In this document: one piece after another, positions 21,710 to 33,143 of the stretch
Position numbering within the stretch: position 1 is the stretch's first letter
How the letters are laid out: every line of letters starts with the position of its first letter
Assembly: GCA_021397845.1 (NCBI GenBank)
Contig: CM038052.1
Span: 142,295,854 to 142,359,853 of the forward strand
DNA: 64,000 nt
Origin: Areca catechu
Taxonomy: Eukaryota; Streptophyta; Magnoliopsida; Arecales; Arecaceae
Reading direction: 5' to 3'
Made by a program: the position numbers and the translations under genes
The notes under the pieces: model-generated
What the model saw: the letters and a program-made list of their open reading frames with translations, nothing else
What the model was told of the DNA's origin: nothing
Databases searched by the model: none

Positions 21710-22958
21710 TGATGCTGGACTAATATACATGCGATTATTTTTGTGTGTTTTATATGTGGAGTTAAGTGATTAAATCCCGAAAATTGGATCAAAATAAATT
21801 GTAGGGAATTCTATATGAATTTTAGAAGTCAAGCATGCAGATTAGGACCTAGAAAAGTAATAAAGAAGGATCGCCGGGGCTGAGAAGCCTCGGTTAGGAC
21901 AAGTTCTCCTACAATAAAATTACTGGTGGCAGAGGGGGTGTACCTGACAATGTCTGAAGTGCCCGATGAAGATCATAGTGAAGGGATCTCTCGTTTCTCA
22001 ATGGATGCGGCCTGGAAAACCGAGCCAAAGATCCACGGATACCCGGCTTTCTGCTTGGTAGTCCGATTGCGGCCCGGTTGGAGTCGTTGGATTCGTAGGA
22101 ACTCGGGGACCTGCAAAGGGGTGAGAAAACAAGGTTGGGAGCACAAGAAAAAAAAATCATAAACAAGGCAGCAAGGGTGTGGGAAGAAGAGGCTTGGATG
22201 ATGGCTGGAGGCAGTTGCAACACTGAGAAGAAGAAGACACCAAAAACCCTTAAGCACAAAGCAGGGTAGCACAAAGCAATTGTAGAAAACTCAAGTATAT
22301 TTCATATATCAAAATCAATCCTCATACAAGAGACTAGGGTTCTTTATATAGACCCTTAGTCTTGGGCCCCAAGTAAGGATACATTAGACTTTACATAGGA
22401 ATCATTTTCCCTCTCAAACCCTAACTAGGAAAATAAGGCAACATAGGTAGAAAAAAATCCCAAAATTTGCTCTTCCTCTCCTTGCCTTGGTCGGCCAAGG
22501 GGGTGACCTTAAGTGGCCGACCAAGAAGAGAGTCACCATAAGGAATGGTGCCCTAGCTCTTTCCTGGGCCTGGGCTGGCCCAATTTCCTTCCGGCTGATC
22601 CAGGGCTTCAGGTTTGTATTTGTTTTTATTTTCTCCGCCTGGGGTCTTCAAGTCTTCAAGCTGGGTTGGACTTGGGCTAAACTTCCATGTCTTCAATTTG
22701 GTTGGACTTGGTCTTCACTTGTATGATGTGGTCTTGAGTCTTCAGTATGCTTGGACAGGACTCAAAAAAATAAAATTAGCTCAACATAAGCTGACTAATA
22801 CTGGACTGGACTAGCTCAACATGAGCTAACTAATACTGAACTGAAATAACAATTCAAAGACTCAAATGACAAACTAAAAATGGACTCAAATGGGCTAAGT
22901 AATCCATAGAGGGATGTGAAGCCTCTATCTTATTCCGGTACCTCTGATGTCCTCACCA
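21710..22958 (-). repeat. 5' LTR of element E
   Basis: 1249 bp, starting TGATGCTGG and ending CCTCACCA on the window strand, followed by the target duplication GGATG. It pairs with 4784-6039. On the minus strand TATATAAAG (22342-22350) is a plausible TATA box for the element's transcript; the left LTR has lost it. Confidence 0.9.
22342..22350 (-). promoter_or_regulatory. TATA box candidate in the E 5' LTR
   Basis: TATATAAAG on the minus strand, about 610 bp inside the LTR as read 5' to 3', facing the primer-binding site. The equivalent position in the 3' LTR reads ATTTAAAG. Confidence 0.45.
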
Positions 22959-23700
22959 GGATGTCATAAGTCGATCATGGGGTGTCATAATCAAGCTGCA
23001 GTATGTGATAAAATTCTGAAAAAGGTTGCTTCCTGAAATAGTTGGGACAGGGAAAATTATAAAGTGGACACGAGATATCATAATCGGGCTGCAGGATGTC
23101 ATGACATTGAGAAAGAGGTTCGCTCTTGGAGTACTTGGGACAGGGGAAGTCATAAGGTGGACACGAGATATCATAATCGGACTGCAGGATGTCATGACAT
23201 TGAGAAAGATGTTCGCTCTTGGAGTACTTGGGACGGGGGAAGTCATAAGGTGGACACAAGATATCATAATCGGGCCGCAGGATGTCATAACATTGAGAAA
23301 GAGATTGGCACGGTGTCTCATAAGATTGATACAAAGTCTCATAAACTGGACACAAGATATCATAATCGGGCTGCAGGATATCATAACATTGAGGGCCACA
23401 AGATTTCATAAACTGGACACGGAGTCTCAAAAGATTGATACGGGATGTCATATGTAGGTAAAAAGGATCGGTACGAGTATTTTGGAGAGCGGAGTCATGA
23501 GTCAACCACCGTATCATAATAAGATTGCAAGATGTCATAATATTATGAGGAATGTTAGTTCCTAGAGTAGTTGAGTGGGGCATGCCATAAAATAGACCTG
23601 AAGTGTCATAATCGGGCTGCATGATGGCCAAGCATATGAAAAAGGTTGGTTCGTAGATTATTTTGAGGATGTAATGACATAAAAAGCCGAAAAGGCAAGG
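22959..23700. repeat. Tandem array with 93-bp period, rich in GTCATAA motifs, right part
   Basis: The TGGACAC that starts each unit occurs at 23065, 23158 and 23251, an exact 93-bp period. More diverged and truncated copies lie on either side up to about 23700, and TCATAA or TCATGA-like motifs continue thinly to about 24000. It continues the array at 4276-4783 across element E. Long repeated frames on both strands (22975-23631) are products of the period being divisible by three. Confidence 0.75.
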
Positions 23701-24540
23701 TTCATGAAGTTTTCTATGGATACAGGGAGTTTTCCAGGGATAGGATGTTCTAAATTCATCTTAAACTGTTGAAAAGGTGGGTTCGGGTAGGGATATCATG
23801 GGTTGGCTAGCAGGTCTTATAATCGAAATACAAGAAGTCATCTTAAGCTATCAAAAACGATCATTTTGGATAGCATATATCATTATTTGGAAAGCAGGTG
23901 TCATAAATAAGTCATGGAAGTCGTATGCCATTGAAAATGCTGGATTTGGATAGAGAATGTCATAAACTGGCCACTAGGTATCATAGGATATGGAAAAAAA
24001 ATTGCTTTGAAAAGCATTTATACTATGACAAATCAAGCAAATACATTAATTTGGTTTAACAACCGAAAAGATGCTATAATAAAAAAATTGCATGACATAA
24101 AAAAAAATTATAAAAGTACGATTCACTTTCTAATGGCTTCGACATGTTTCGTAATAATTTTAAAAAAAAGAAATTACCGCAAACAATCTTAGATACAAAA
24201 TAGTGACAAGAAAATAGTACAGGATGGTTAGTGATCAAACAGAGAAAAATGGAAGAAGAAAATAGAAAAATGGAAGGAAAAAGAAAATGACGACGAAAAA
24301 AACTTCAAAAATACTTTTACACCAAACAAAAAATAAAAAATTTATTATAAAAATAATATTTTTATTTTAAAATTTTCATTATATAATATATTTAATTCCG
24401 TTTAAGTTTTGGTGTCATATGTATGCCTCCATTTATTGCTACGATTTGATACCAAAAAATCAAAATCCTGCCACACCAGGCAGCATACCAATCACATGTA
24501 TGGCACATTCCACGTCAGAATTTTTTTAAACACTGTAGGC
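23701..24540. other. AT-rich intergenic DNA
   Basis: The array decays and gives way to poly-A and AT-rich sequence (for example 24220-24400). I see no gene, LTR end or RNA gene. Confidence 0.5.
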
Positions 24541-24549
24541 AGTGTACAA

Positions 24550-24660
24550 AGAATTACTCCCAACCGCTGGTGAGCGATACAGTTGGTTGTGAAACTTTCC
24601 CTACAACCAGCTGATAGGAGTTCGAGTCTTGGTTTAGATATATTTCGACAAAAAAATCCA
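24550..24660 (+). mobile_element. Possible tRNA-derived SINE fragment
   Basis: Around 24572 there is an A-box-like stretch (GAGCGATACAGTTGG), and about 35 bp downstream a B-box-like GAGTTCGAGTCTTGG, followed by AT-rich sequence. Spacing and sequence resemble the RNA polymerase III promoter of a tRNA-derived SINE. The cloverleaf cannot be drawn convincingly and no target duplication was found, so this is tentative. Confidence 0.3.
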
Positions 24661-25793
24661 GAAATAAAATATTAATTAAAAAATAGTCCAAAAATAAAAT
24701 CAAAAAAAAAATTAATAAAATAATTCTGGAATCCCTATTGACCGGCGGCAATGAAAAAATTAGAAATATATATAATATATCCCTTTCACTCCACTGACGC
24801 CGATGGTAATCAGATTGACGTACTCATTTTCGGATATAAAACGGCTGCGAAAAAATTAATATATGCCGTATATTCCCTGAGGATCATCTGGAAAAATTAA
24901 TATACGTCGTATATCAAACATTCCTTGATGAAAATTAGAGGATCATCTGGAAATGACCACGCCCGGAATCTAACTCCTCCCTCCATCCCTTTTTCATTAA
25001 TTAAAAAAAAAAAAAAAAAAAGAATTACTCCAGAAACATTTGCTTTGTAAAATTCTTAGAGCACGACATTGGCTCTGGATAATTCATGGGGATGGCCGAA
25101 TATCTGATAACCCTTCAATTAGACATTTCCATTAAAGGTTTTCAGTCAGTCCTTTTTGTTCTACATTCAGCAGCATGGAGAAGGAAATACACAGGAGCGC
25201 CTGCGAGTACAGAACATTATAAATATCCATAAATCGACAATTTTGCTGGTTTAGCAACCCAGCACTCACCATGTATCAACATATAAGTTGACTTGGCAAC
25301 TCATTTGCTCAACCACACCCCATAAATCACACTCATTTATGCAAGTTACACAATGGTTGGGGTTGCATCTTCCCCGCCAAAGAAGGATTCAAATCCATCA
25401 TAAGCAAAAGAGTCTGACTGGTGTAAAGAAGACTGGAAGATTACCGTGCGAAAGTGAATTGCTTCGGAGAGAAAAACAGAACCACGGCTGCAACTGATAC
25501 AAGAACAAGGGACAAGAAGACACTCCAAGCATTTATTCGTCCATTTGTCCATCATACCATCTCATCTCCAGAAATTTCTCGATTTTCAGGCGCTTTCTTC
25601 CTCTCTCGTCAAAACATGCAATAACAGACTTAGGACGCTGACAACGACGCTTTCTTCATCTCCATGATGCGGCAAAACATACACTAGCATGGTTACGAGG
25701 CTGACAACGACGTTAATTTATACAGGACCTTTCAAAGTCAGCACACTTTACAGTGTCGCTTACAAAAGCACTGCTTAAAAGATATTATCGCTT
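24661..25793. other. Intergenic DNA and 3' untranslated region of the waxy gene
   Basis: AT-rich until about 25060, with a poly-A run at 25000-25020. Closer to the gene the composition is mixed, and the part directly left of 25794 must contain the waxy 3'UTR; its end cannot be fixed by eye. The small open frames here (such as 25288-25497) have no support. Confidence 0.5.
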
Positions 25794-28700
25794 TCAGGGA
25801 GTGGCCACATTTTCCTTGGCAAGAGGAGCAATTTCCTCTCCATCAATTCCAGGTTCACTGCCAGCAACCTCTAAGCTTAGAAGCAACTTCTCCCACTTCT
25901 TTGTAGGTCCCTAGGATAACAGCAAAAGCAAGCTAGTGTCAAGTTACCGAGATGAAACTACTATTCATGATGTCAAACAATCTGGTTGTTTGCTTATGCT
26001 GAAACTTGTACTCATGATGCAGAAACAACAGCAGATGTGTATGTGCGTGAGTGCGAGAGTGCGTGCGCGTGTGCGTGTGTGTAAGAGAGAGAGAGGGGGA
26101 AACACTATTGGTGTATTGCTCACCTTCCAGGAGAGATCTTGGGCCATGCACTTCTGAATCATCTTAGCGAAAGCAGGTGTTCCATGCGTCCCAAGAGCCC
26201 TCTTCGCAGTAGTCACAACTTTTTTCACATCAGCAGGATCAACAGCATCGCACTGAAAGAAGATGGGAGTTTTATACTCATGAATAGGAGTATCACATAA
26301 ATTGGCCTTTTACCTGAAAGGAGCAGATCCTTACCTCAACACTGAAGTCACCCATATGGAATCCAGTGAAGCCTTCTTTCACCGTGTCTGCAAGTCCACC
26401 AGTGGTGGTACACATCGGCAGCTGCAGTACATCCAAAAACAATATCATCAGCATTTTTTTCATATATCACCAGTACCTACTTTTTTCTTGTTAGTAAGAT
26501 GCTATTCAGATGCGCTGCATGTTTTAGTTCTACCGAGAGAGAACAAATGAATCTAATATCCAATTAAAATTGCTGAAAACATGTGCCAATTATAGAATTT
26601 GAAAATGCAAAAACTACCCATTTTCATGATATCAAGGGAACAAAAATAGTCTGGTAGGTTAAATTCCACGCTATGATAAGTCAGGCTGAGTCCATAACAA
26701 TTTTCCTGCCTTCCCTTTGTCAACTCCATGTAAGGAGTTTCCACCCCAGATAGCAATTTTTCAGTTGTTTCCCATTTTTGTCCGGACAAACTCAAAAACA
26801 TAAATTATAAAAATAAGAAAGATAGCATGTTCTAAACTCAAAAGATTACCATGGAAAACAGAAAGGTAAGATAGCAATAATTCTCTTCTTTTTTTTTTGT
26901 ACTTTCATTCTTACATGTGTAAAATTTAAAGTTAACTTAGAAAAAAGCAACCAAACATTTGCAAGCCTACAAAATTGTTGAATTTTTCCCAAGATATAAG
27001 AAATCTGCCAGATTATGTTACTCTTCCATTAGAACCTAGGATGGTTGTCTACTCAAATTGATTTTAACAATATGATAAAAAGGAAGAATTAGGGAACATA
27101 CCAATCCATATCGCATGCCTTGTAACTGAATAAGACCACAGGGTTCGAATCTACTTGGAATTGCTAGAATATCAGCTCCTGCCATTATCTGATGAGCCAA
27201 GGCAACATTGAATTTTATAATTGCTCTAAACTTGTCTGGAAACATTTCTTCTAAATCCACAAGCTGGCGCTCCAGATACTTCTTGCCAGTTCCCTGTGGA
27301 TAGACCAAAGTTGGGTCACTAACCCAATTTATTCAAATCATTTATACCAAGAAATGCTTAAAACCAACTCAAAAGGAGTTCGAATACTCACCAGCACAAT
27401 TACTTGAACATTTTCATCAATGATTTCTGGGATGGCTGCTGCTAGAATATCAGGGCCTTTCTGCTCTTCTAGTCTTCCAATGAAAACTATGACAGGGATG
27501 TCTCGATCTACAGGCAACCCAACCTCAGCTTGTAGAGCTTCCTTATTTAAAGGTTTTGCATCCATTACCTGAAAAATGTCTATCTTTCAGTATTAATTTC
27601 CTGAGAAACTAACTAATGTAAAAAGAAAATCTTGGGAAGCTCTCACGGTTGTTGCATCATAGTTGACAGAGATATATTTGTCAGTCATTGGATTCCACTC
27701 GAGAACATCCATTCCATTTACTATTCCAGTAATGCCTCTCATGCGTATATAGTTATCCAACTCAACACCCTTTTGTATCCCTGAAACAAGCTCATGGGCA
27801 TAATATGGGCTTACAGTTACAACCCTGTCTGATTCTAGTATTCCTGCTTTCATCCAGTTTATTTTCCGCCCTTTGACAGGTTTGTCATACCTGCAAGAAA
27901 AAGAGCAGAGCATATAAAATATGCTCATCAAAAAGAAATGCCCCGTGCTAACAATTAAGATTAGTTTCTTTTTCGTAAGATACGTTGAAATTCATGGTCT
28001 CGTACCCATCAAGAAAATCAAATGAAGATTTGAAATTATGTGGGAGGTTGAGAAGTGCAAAATCCGAGAATGCGAAGCGCCCCTGGTAGGCAATGTTGTG
28101 AATGCAGAAAACAGCCTAACAAGCATGTGGAACCGAGTCAGCCGTGACCACTCTACATCAGTAACGGTTCTTAAACGTTTGATCAGAAGCACACCACAAT
28201 GAAGGATTACCTTGGCATTCTTGTAAATACCATGCAATTTGTACATACTCTTTAAGTAGCATGGAAGAAGAGCAGTGTGCCAATCATTAGCAATAAAGAC
28301 AACATCTTCCCCTGCATCAACAAATCACAGGTGATGCAAAAAAATCGTAACCAGAAGTGATTCAGTAGCTTCCCAAAGTAACAAACATGATTTATACCAT
28401 ATGGTCCAGAATAATATTTACTGTTGTTGAGATTCAGTACTCGTGGAGCTTCCAAAGCTGCCTGTAATGCCACGAGCATATTAGAAATTTCAAAATTCAT
28501 CATGAAATAGTTGAAATTTTAGTTAATTTTGCCAATGGGAACAAAAAATTAATAAAGGTATTTTTTTGCAGAATTAGGATCAAATTGAACAAAAGATGAC
28601 AGTCGTACAGAAATCAACACAGACTAAATAAATTATTAAGAAGGACAGATGAAAACAACTCAGTAGTACATAATTAGGCACGACATTAGTAAATCCAGAA

Positions 28701-30207
28701 GATATGATGATAGCATGCAAAACCAATGGAAACATAATATATTATCATTCAAAAATCTTTGCATCCATTGCGCAGGTTAAGAATAGTTATGCACAGTCAG
28801 CACAGGTTCTAGCCAGATGGTGGAGAATAACAACCTAGCAGAGGCGTCAGCCATATGAATGTTAGATTTCAGAGTGTAAAAACAAGGGCCTGCAAAACAA
28901 AATTCTTACAGGAGCACTACAGAGCAAATAGTCCCTTTTAATCTAATAGAAGTTTTCATAGGAAGCCTGTCATCCATGCAGCCAAGCACAAGAACAAAAT
29001 TCTGACTTTCTTTCCCACTATTCATTTGAAAAACTGTTGAGTTTAACTTCAACGAGTAGTTTGAAAAAATAATAGCGCAAGCATTTATGCAATATAAAGA
29101 TTACAGAACTGGTGCAAAAATTAACAGTTATGTTACAATTTTTGGCTTATCTTCTCTTTTGTCTAGACAAATATCATTGACAATTTGTCAGAAAAATTCA
29201 AATAAAAGATGTCAAAAGGGTTGTCTGTGATTTAGATGGACATCACTAACCTGGCAAAAAAGGCTGAACCGTAGCTGGTTGTCTTGATAATCTATTCCAG
29301 TGACCGGACCATATATTTTTCCGCCAGTTTTTCCCCAAACCTTAAAAATTTGGATTAAGGGGAAGTGATATGTCATATGAAGTGACACACATACTGATGC
29401 TTTAACTCTATGTACAGAGGAAAAAGATCTTAAGGGTACAGATAAAGAAAAAACCTTCTCTAGAAACATAGGATGATCAACAAAAACCCGATCAACTCCT
29501 CTTTTATAACAGTGGAAGAAGCGAACCGTTTCAATTCTATCCCCAACTTTTATCTGTACATAGCATCAAAATTAGATGATAATGACTAATCAAAACAGTG
29601 AAGATACTTCACATGATAGCCTTCCATGCTCAAAACAGACATACCTCAACCAAAACATTTGTATCCCATCCATCCTTGTATTGATCATAACGTGGCGAAA
29701 TAGTCATAACTCGGTGTCCATTTGCCTACAGAAGAACCGGCACCATGAATACCTATAACTACTAATTAACAAAGCCGTTTCCTGACTAACAAACAGATGA
29801 ATTGTAAAGCACGATCTAGTGGCAACCAAGAGTAATCTAATAAATACCGCCAGCGCTGGGGGAAGTCCTCCAAGAACATCACCAAGACCCCCAGTCTTGC
29901 TCCATGGAGCCACCTCAGTTCCAACAAAGATTAGATTCATCCCACTTCCACATATGACAACAGCTCGGGGCCTACGGTTAGCATGATCAGAAGCCCCATT
30001 TGATAGCCTTGATGCTGCTTTTGCACTGCTCCTCATCTGAAGCAAATCCACCATATTTTGAGATCTCAGCCCATGGTAAGCAGTGGTCTGATTCCTCAAG
30101 TATGGAATCCTTCTGTTCAGGAATGTTCTTGGCTCTGAATCAAGTGCTCCCCCATTCTTGCCATAAGAACTCTTTGAGATGAAGTGTGATGCCATCGCGG
30201 CGGCCAT
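25794..30207 (-). CDS. GBSSI: Granule-bound starch synthase I (waxy protein)
   Basis: Transfers glucose from ADP-glucose to alpha-glucans and makes amylose, bound to starch granules in plastids. Thirteen coding exons: 30207-29848, 29725-29645, 29553-29455, 29340-29251, 28461-28398, 28311-28211, 28115-28006, 27890-27647, 27568-27392, 27293-27102, 26421-26335, 26252-26124 and 25910-25794. All junctions are GT-AG and the frame is continuous for 616 residues, normal for the family. Residues about 1-78 are Ser/Arg-rich, with few acidic residues and a Met-Ala start, as in a plastid transit peptide. KTGGL, the ADP-glucose-binding loop, is at 104-108. The GT5 domain follows and then the GT1 domain, with SRFEPCGL near 490 and TTGGL (usually STGGL) near 513. 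ATG at 30207 is the first in frame; another is at 30195. The C-terminus PLAKENVATP is typical of GBSSI. I see no disabling change. Confidence 0.95.
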
Positions 30208-31005
30208 TGGCAGGTGCTCACTGAAAAAAAACACCTAAGGCATCAAAAATCTGGTTCAGATGATAACGTATACGTAGCCATCAGCAAAAAAAAAAAAAAA
30301 AAAGTTTTCAAACATCAGTAAAAACTAGCCATCAGCAAAAAAAATAGTTTTCAAACATCAGTAAACACTATAGGAGCATGCTTTGAGAGAATATCCACAG
30401 TGCGATGAACTTCCTAGTTTATTAGTCTTAAATGACATCCAAAACTAAATCATCCAAGGCTTTTTTTCCAAAAAAAAAAATTATGAAAAAATAGGAAGTA
30501 ACCAGGAGAGCTGTATTATGTTCTACGCATAACCCCTTAAGCTGTCCATAAATCTCAAACTCCCATTCATCCAGGAGAAAAATAGAAAATTAATAAATCG
30601 TTTATCTACGCTTCAGATGATAGTCAAAACAACATCCTGTTAATCCTCTCTAAGGAAACAAAAATTAAAGAAAGGACAAGTAAACTAAACATCTATAGTG
30701 AATTTTCCTTTATTTTTCAAAAACAGGGAAAAAGACTAGTGAAATCAAGCTAAAGAACACATTACCCAAGTTCAAAAGAGATCAAACACCGCGTTAACCC
30801 AAATAATAAAGAATTAACTAAAAGAAAAAAAATATCGTAGAAGAATGGACTGAGATTTTTCAGAGATCACCTTCTTCTTCTTAATGGAAGGGATAGGGCT
30901 AGGTTTCAGGACCACGAAGAGAAGTAGAAATGGAGAACAGGAATGAGCACGGGCCGCGCAGTGCTCTCTCCCTCTCTCTCTCTCTCTCTCGCTCTCCCAC
31001 GCGCA
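30208..31005 (-). other. 5' untranslated region of waxy with a leader intron
   Basis: Just upstream of the ATG a pyrimidine-rich acceptor (TTTTTTTTCAG, exon resuming at 30220) is followed by only 13 untranslated bases. A matching donor (GAAG then GTGATC) is at 30870-30868, so a 649-bp leader intron (30221-30869) is likely. The noncoding first exon would run upward from 30870 and includes a GA/CT-rich microsatellite (about 30967-30992). A 5'UTR intron is a known feature of waxy genes, including rice, where its splicing controls expression. The transcription start is not certain. Confidence 0.65.
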
Positions 31006-31400
31006 CACCGTGGACGCTGGCCTGCCGGGAGCCAGCTAACGCCTGGGTATTTGAACCCGAGGCGACGACGGAGGGGCCAAGAAAAACACGTGGCGCCATA
31101 TTAGTGGAACTCTCAGCGGCGCTTCACGGTCGTCCGTTGGCCCCAGGAGGCCGTGGGGCCCAGCGGCGGGGGAGCGACCGGTACACAAAAAAAAAAAAGA
31201 GAACATGGGGGCCGACGCAGGGCCCGATCCGTAGAGGAGCACCGCAGATCCCGCCACGTCAAAGGACGATTTTTTTCTCCCGTCGGCATTCCCGGATCAG
31301 AACGCGCAGAGAAGCGACCGCTAGCGCTCCAGAGCGGGCCACGTCGCCAGCTGCGGGCCCCACCATTGTAACATCCTCATCCGAGCCGATCGCGGTCGGT
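31006..31400 (-). promoter_or_regulatory. Putative waxy promoter
   Basis: GC-richer DNA upstream of the noncoding exon. On the minus strand TCAAATA (31054-31048) is a weak TATA-like site. A G-box core, CACGTG followed by GC, is at 31087-31094, and further ACGT-core sites are near 31256 (CCACGTCA) and 31339 (CCACGTCG). G-box or ACGT elements are common in seed and starch gene promoters. Plus-strand open frames here (30930-31532) are unlikely to be genes. Confidence 0.5.
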
Positions 31401-31848
31401 TGGCAGGGGGAATCGGTTTCGACTTCAAATTACAGGATTATCCTCGACTTGCTTTGCTGGACGGCCGAAGGGTGGCTAGTTTCGTCAATTCGAAGAGATC
31501 GACTAAGGGATATTCTGGAGGAGATCCAGTAGTCGTATATAACACTATTGATCGATGGTTGGTAGATCGAGAATAAATGAAACTGGGAATTTGAGAGATA
31601 ATTTACCCACGTTAATTTTCTTGCACCATTTTTTACGCCTGTGAGATTTTCTTACATACGTGTTAAATGATAATATTGGCACACGTGAATTAGGAATGTG
31701 GTTTTTTTTTTTTTTTTTTTTAATAGCAAAACCGCTCTTAATCCTTGTTTTTCAAGGTGACATGTGTTGACCCGAATGAGATCAGTTGATCTAAGATTAT
31801 ATTTAATACATTAACAAATAATATTAAAAAATAATATAAATTATTAAT
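31401..31848. other. Upstream flank of waxy up to element B
   Basis: No gene is seen. It turns AT-rich after about 31540 and includes a poly-T run (31700-31720). The last five bases (TTAAT, 31844-31848) are the target duplication of element B. Confidence 0.6.
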
Positions 31849-32610
31849 TGTTGGCATGGAGTTTTTGGATCGGACGATCGGAGCCGCTGCGTCGCAGGAC
31901 CGCTTCCTAGTTCACCTGCAAAACAGGTCCCTTGCCGAAGTTGTTCCGATGGAGGACACTCCGATGCCTAAGTCAGTGACGGATTCCAGCCACAGAATGG
32001 GGAAGGTGTCGAAAGTGGAAGAGAAAAAGAGTTCTTGGAGAATGCAAGTGTGTATCAGTGAGAATGTTCGCGTACCTCTCCGACTACCCTTCTTATCCAT
32101 ATTTAAAAGATGGCCTCTGGTCGGTGGCCCGCTCTTTTTCCGGTGGTCATGAGGAGCCAATCTCTTCCATAATTGACGATCGTGGGTTGTCAGTGAGCGG
32201 TTCCGACTAGATCGGAGGCGTGGCTGCAGGAGTTGCATGCCATGATCATGGCATGATGAGTGTCGATTGTAACCGTTGGTTAAAGTTTCCTTTCTGGAAC
32301 AGATTGTGGTTCAAACTTCGGGTTTCCCCGTATGTGGGCCGAAGACTCGGCATTTCTCTAAGGCCGAAGATTGTGTCAATGATGGAAACCGAAGTACGTG
32401 CCTTCGGAAGTCGATGAGTAGTTCGGATTTCGGCCGGAGCCGAAGGTGCTACCAGAGGACTGGCCTTCGGATGTTGTAGTCCAGTGTGAAACCTTGGGTT
32501 GCTCGCAGTTGGCCTGTCTTCTGCTTGGTCCAAAGTTCGTAGTCCGGAGAAACGGGCTTCGATCAGTCAAACCGGGATTTGGTGTATAGCTGAACCGGGA
32601 TATCCTAACA
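31849..32610 (-). repeat. 3' LTR of element B
   Basis: 762 bp, starting TGTTGGCATGGAG and ending ATCCTAACA on the window strand. It pairs with 52798-53533. The next bases (GTTGCCCCCTTA) read as TAAGGGGGCAAC on the minus strand, a purine-rich tract directly before the LTR. As the 3' LTR its outward direction points to the waxy promoter. Confidence 0.9.
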
Positions 32611-33143
32611 GTTGCCCCCTTACTTTCAGTTTTCAAAGCGGAGATTTGCCTCGAGAAGTGAGAGTAGTAATGCCTTGTCGTTTTTCTCCTGAGAGATGGC
32701 GCAGGGGATGATTACGGAATCCCTTACTGGGCTGTCCATCATGACCTGAGAATCAGATGGTGGATAGGTGACATTCCCGGATTGGGAAAAAGAGAAAAAG
32801 TGGGTGGCCCTGGGGCCATCTTTTCTTTTCCCGTTGCATGGTGGTTGAGGCGATCTTTTGGTTGGGATTTGGATGGTTGTGATGGCTGTCCTCCATCCGT
32901 TGGATGAAGGGTAGATCTTATCCTAGCGGTCAGTCGCAAGTGGGTTACCTCCCAGGGTAATCTTGAGTCAAAACAACCCTCGGTGGGGGTCCAGAGACCC
33001 TCACCTTTCTTTTGGGGAAGGGCGAATGTCTGGACAAGGAAGCTTCTTCAACCTCGTCTCAATCTCCGCCCAAACTGTTCTGGACTGCCAGTCTATTCTC
33101 CAGGTAGAATCCTCTTTCTGTTATCTTGCTTCATTCCTTTGTT

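Larger units (their letters stand above)
4784..22958 (-). mobile_element. Element E: chromovirus-type Ty3/gypsy element without PR, RT or IN core
   Basis: Bounded by two related LTRs (4784-6039 and 21710-22958) and a perfect 5-bp target duplication, GGATG (4779-4783 and 22959-22963). The element reads on the minus strand, so the right LTR is the 5' LTR, and a primer-binding site matching initiator tRNA-Met lies beside it. Element A is inserted in the internal region. Without A, E is about 6.0 kb. Internally it has a long gag-like frame (6857-8536) and, near the 3' LTR, the integrase C-terminal tail and a chromodomain. There is no sequence for protease, reverse transcriptase, RNase H or the integrase core, so E is non-autonomous. 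Confidence 0.9.

Noticed and set aside
22975..23631. 218-residue minus-strand frame and plus-strand partners
   Set aside because: They are generated by the 93-bp array, which is also divisible by three.
30930..31532. 200-residue plus-strand frame upstream of waxy
   Set aside because: It overlaps the waxy noncoding exon and promoter, has no recognisable domain, and its GC-rich composition explains the open frame.
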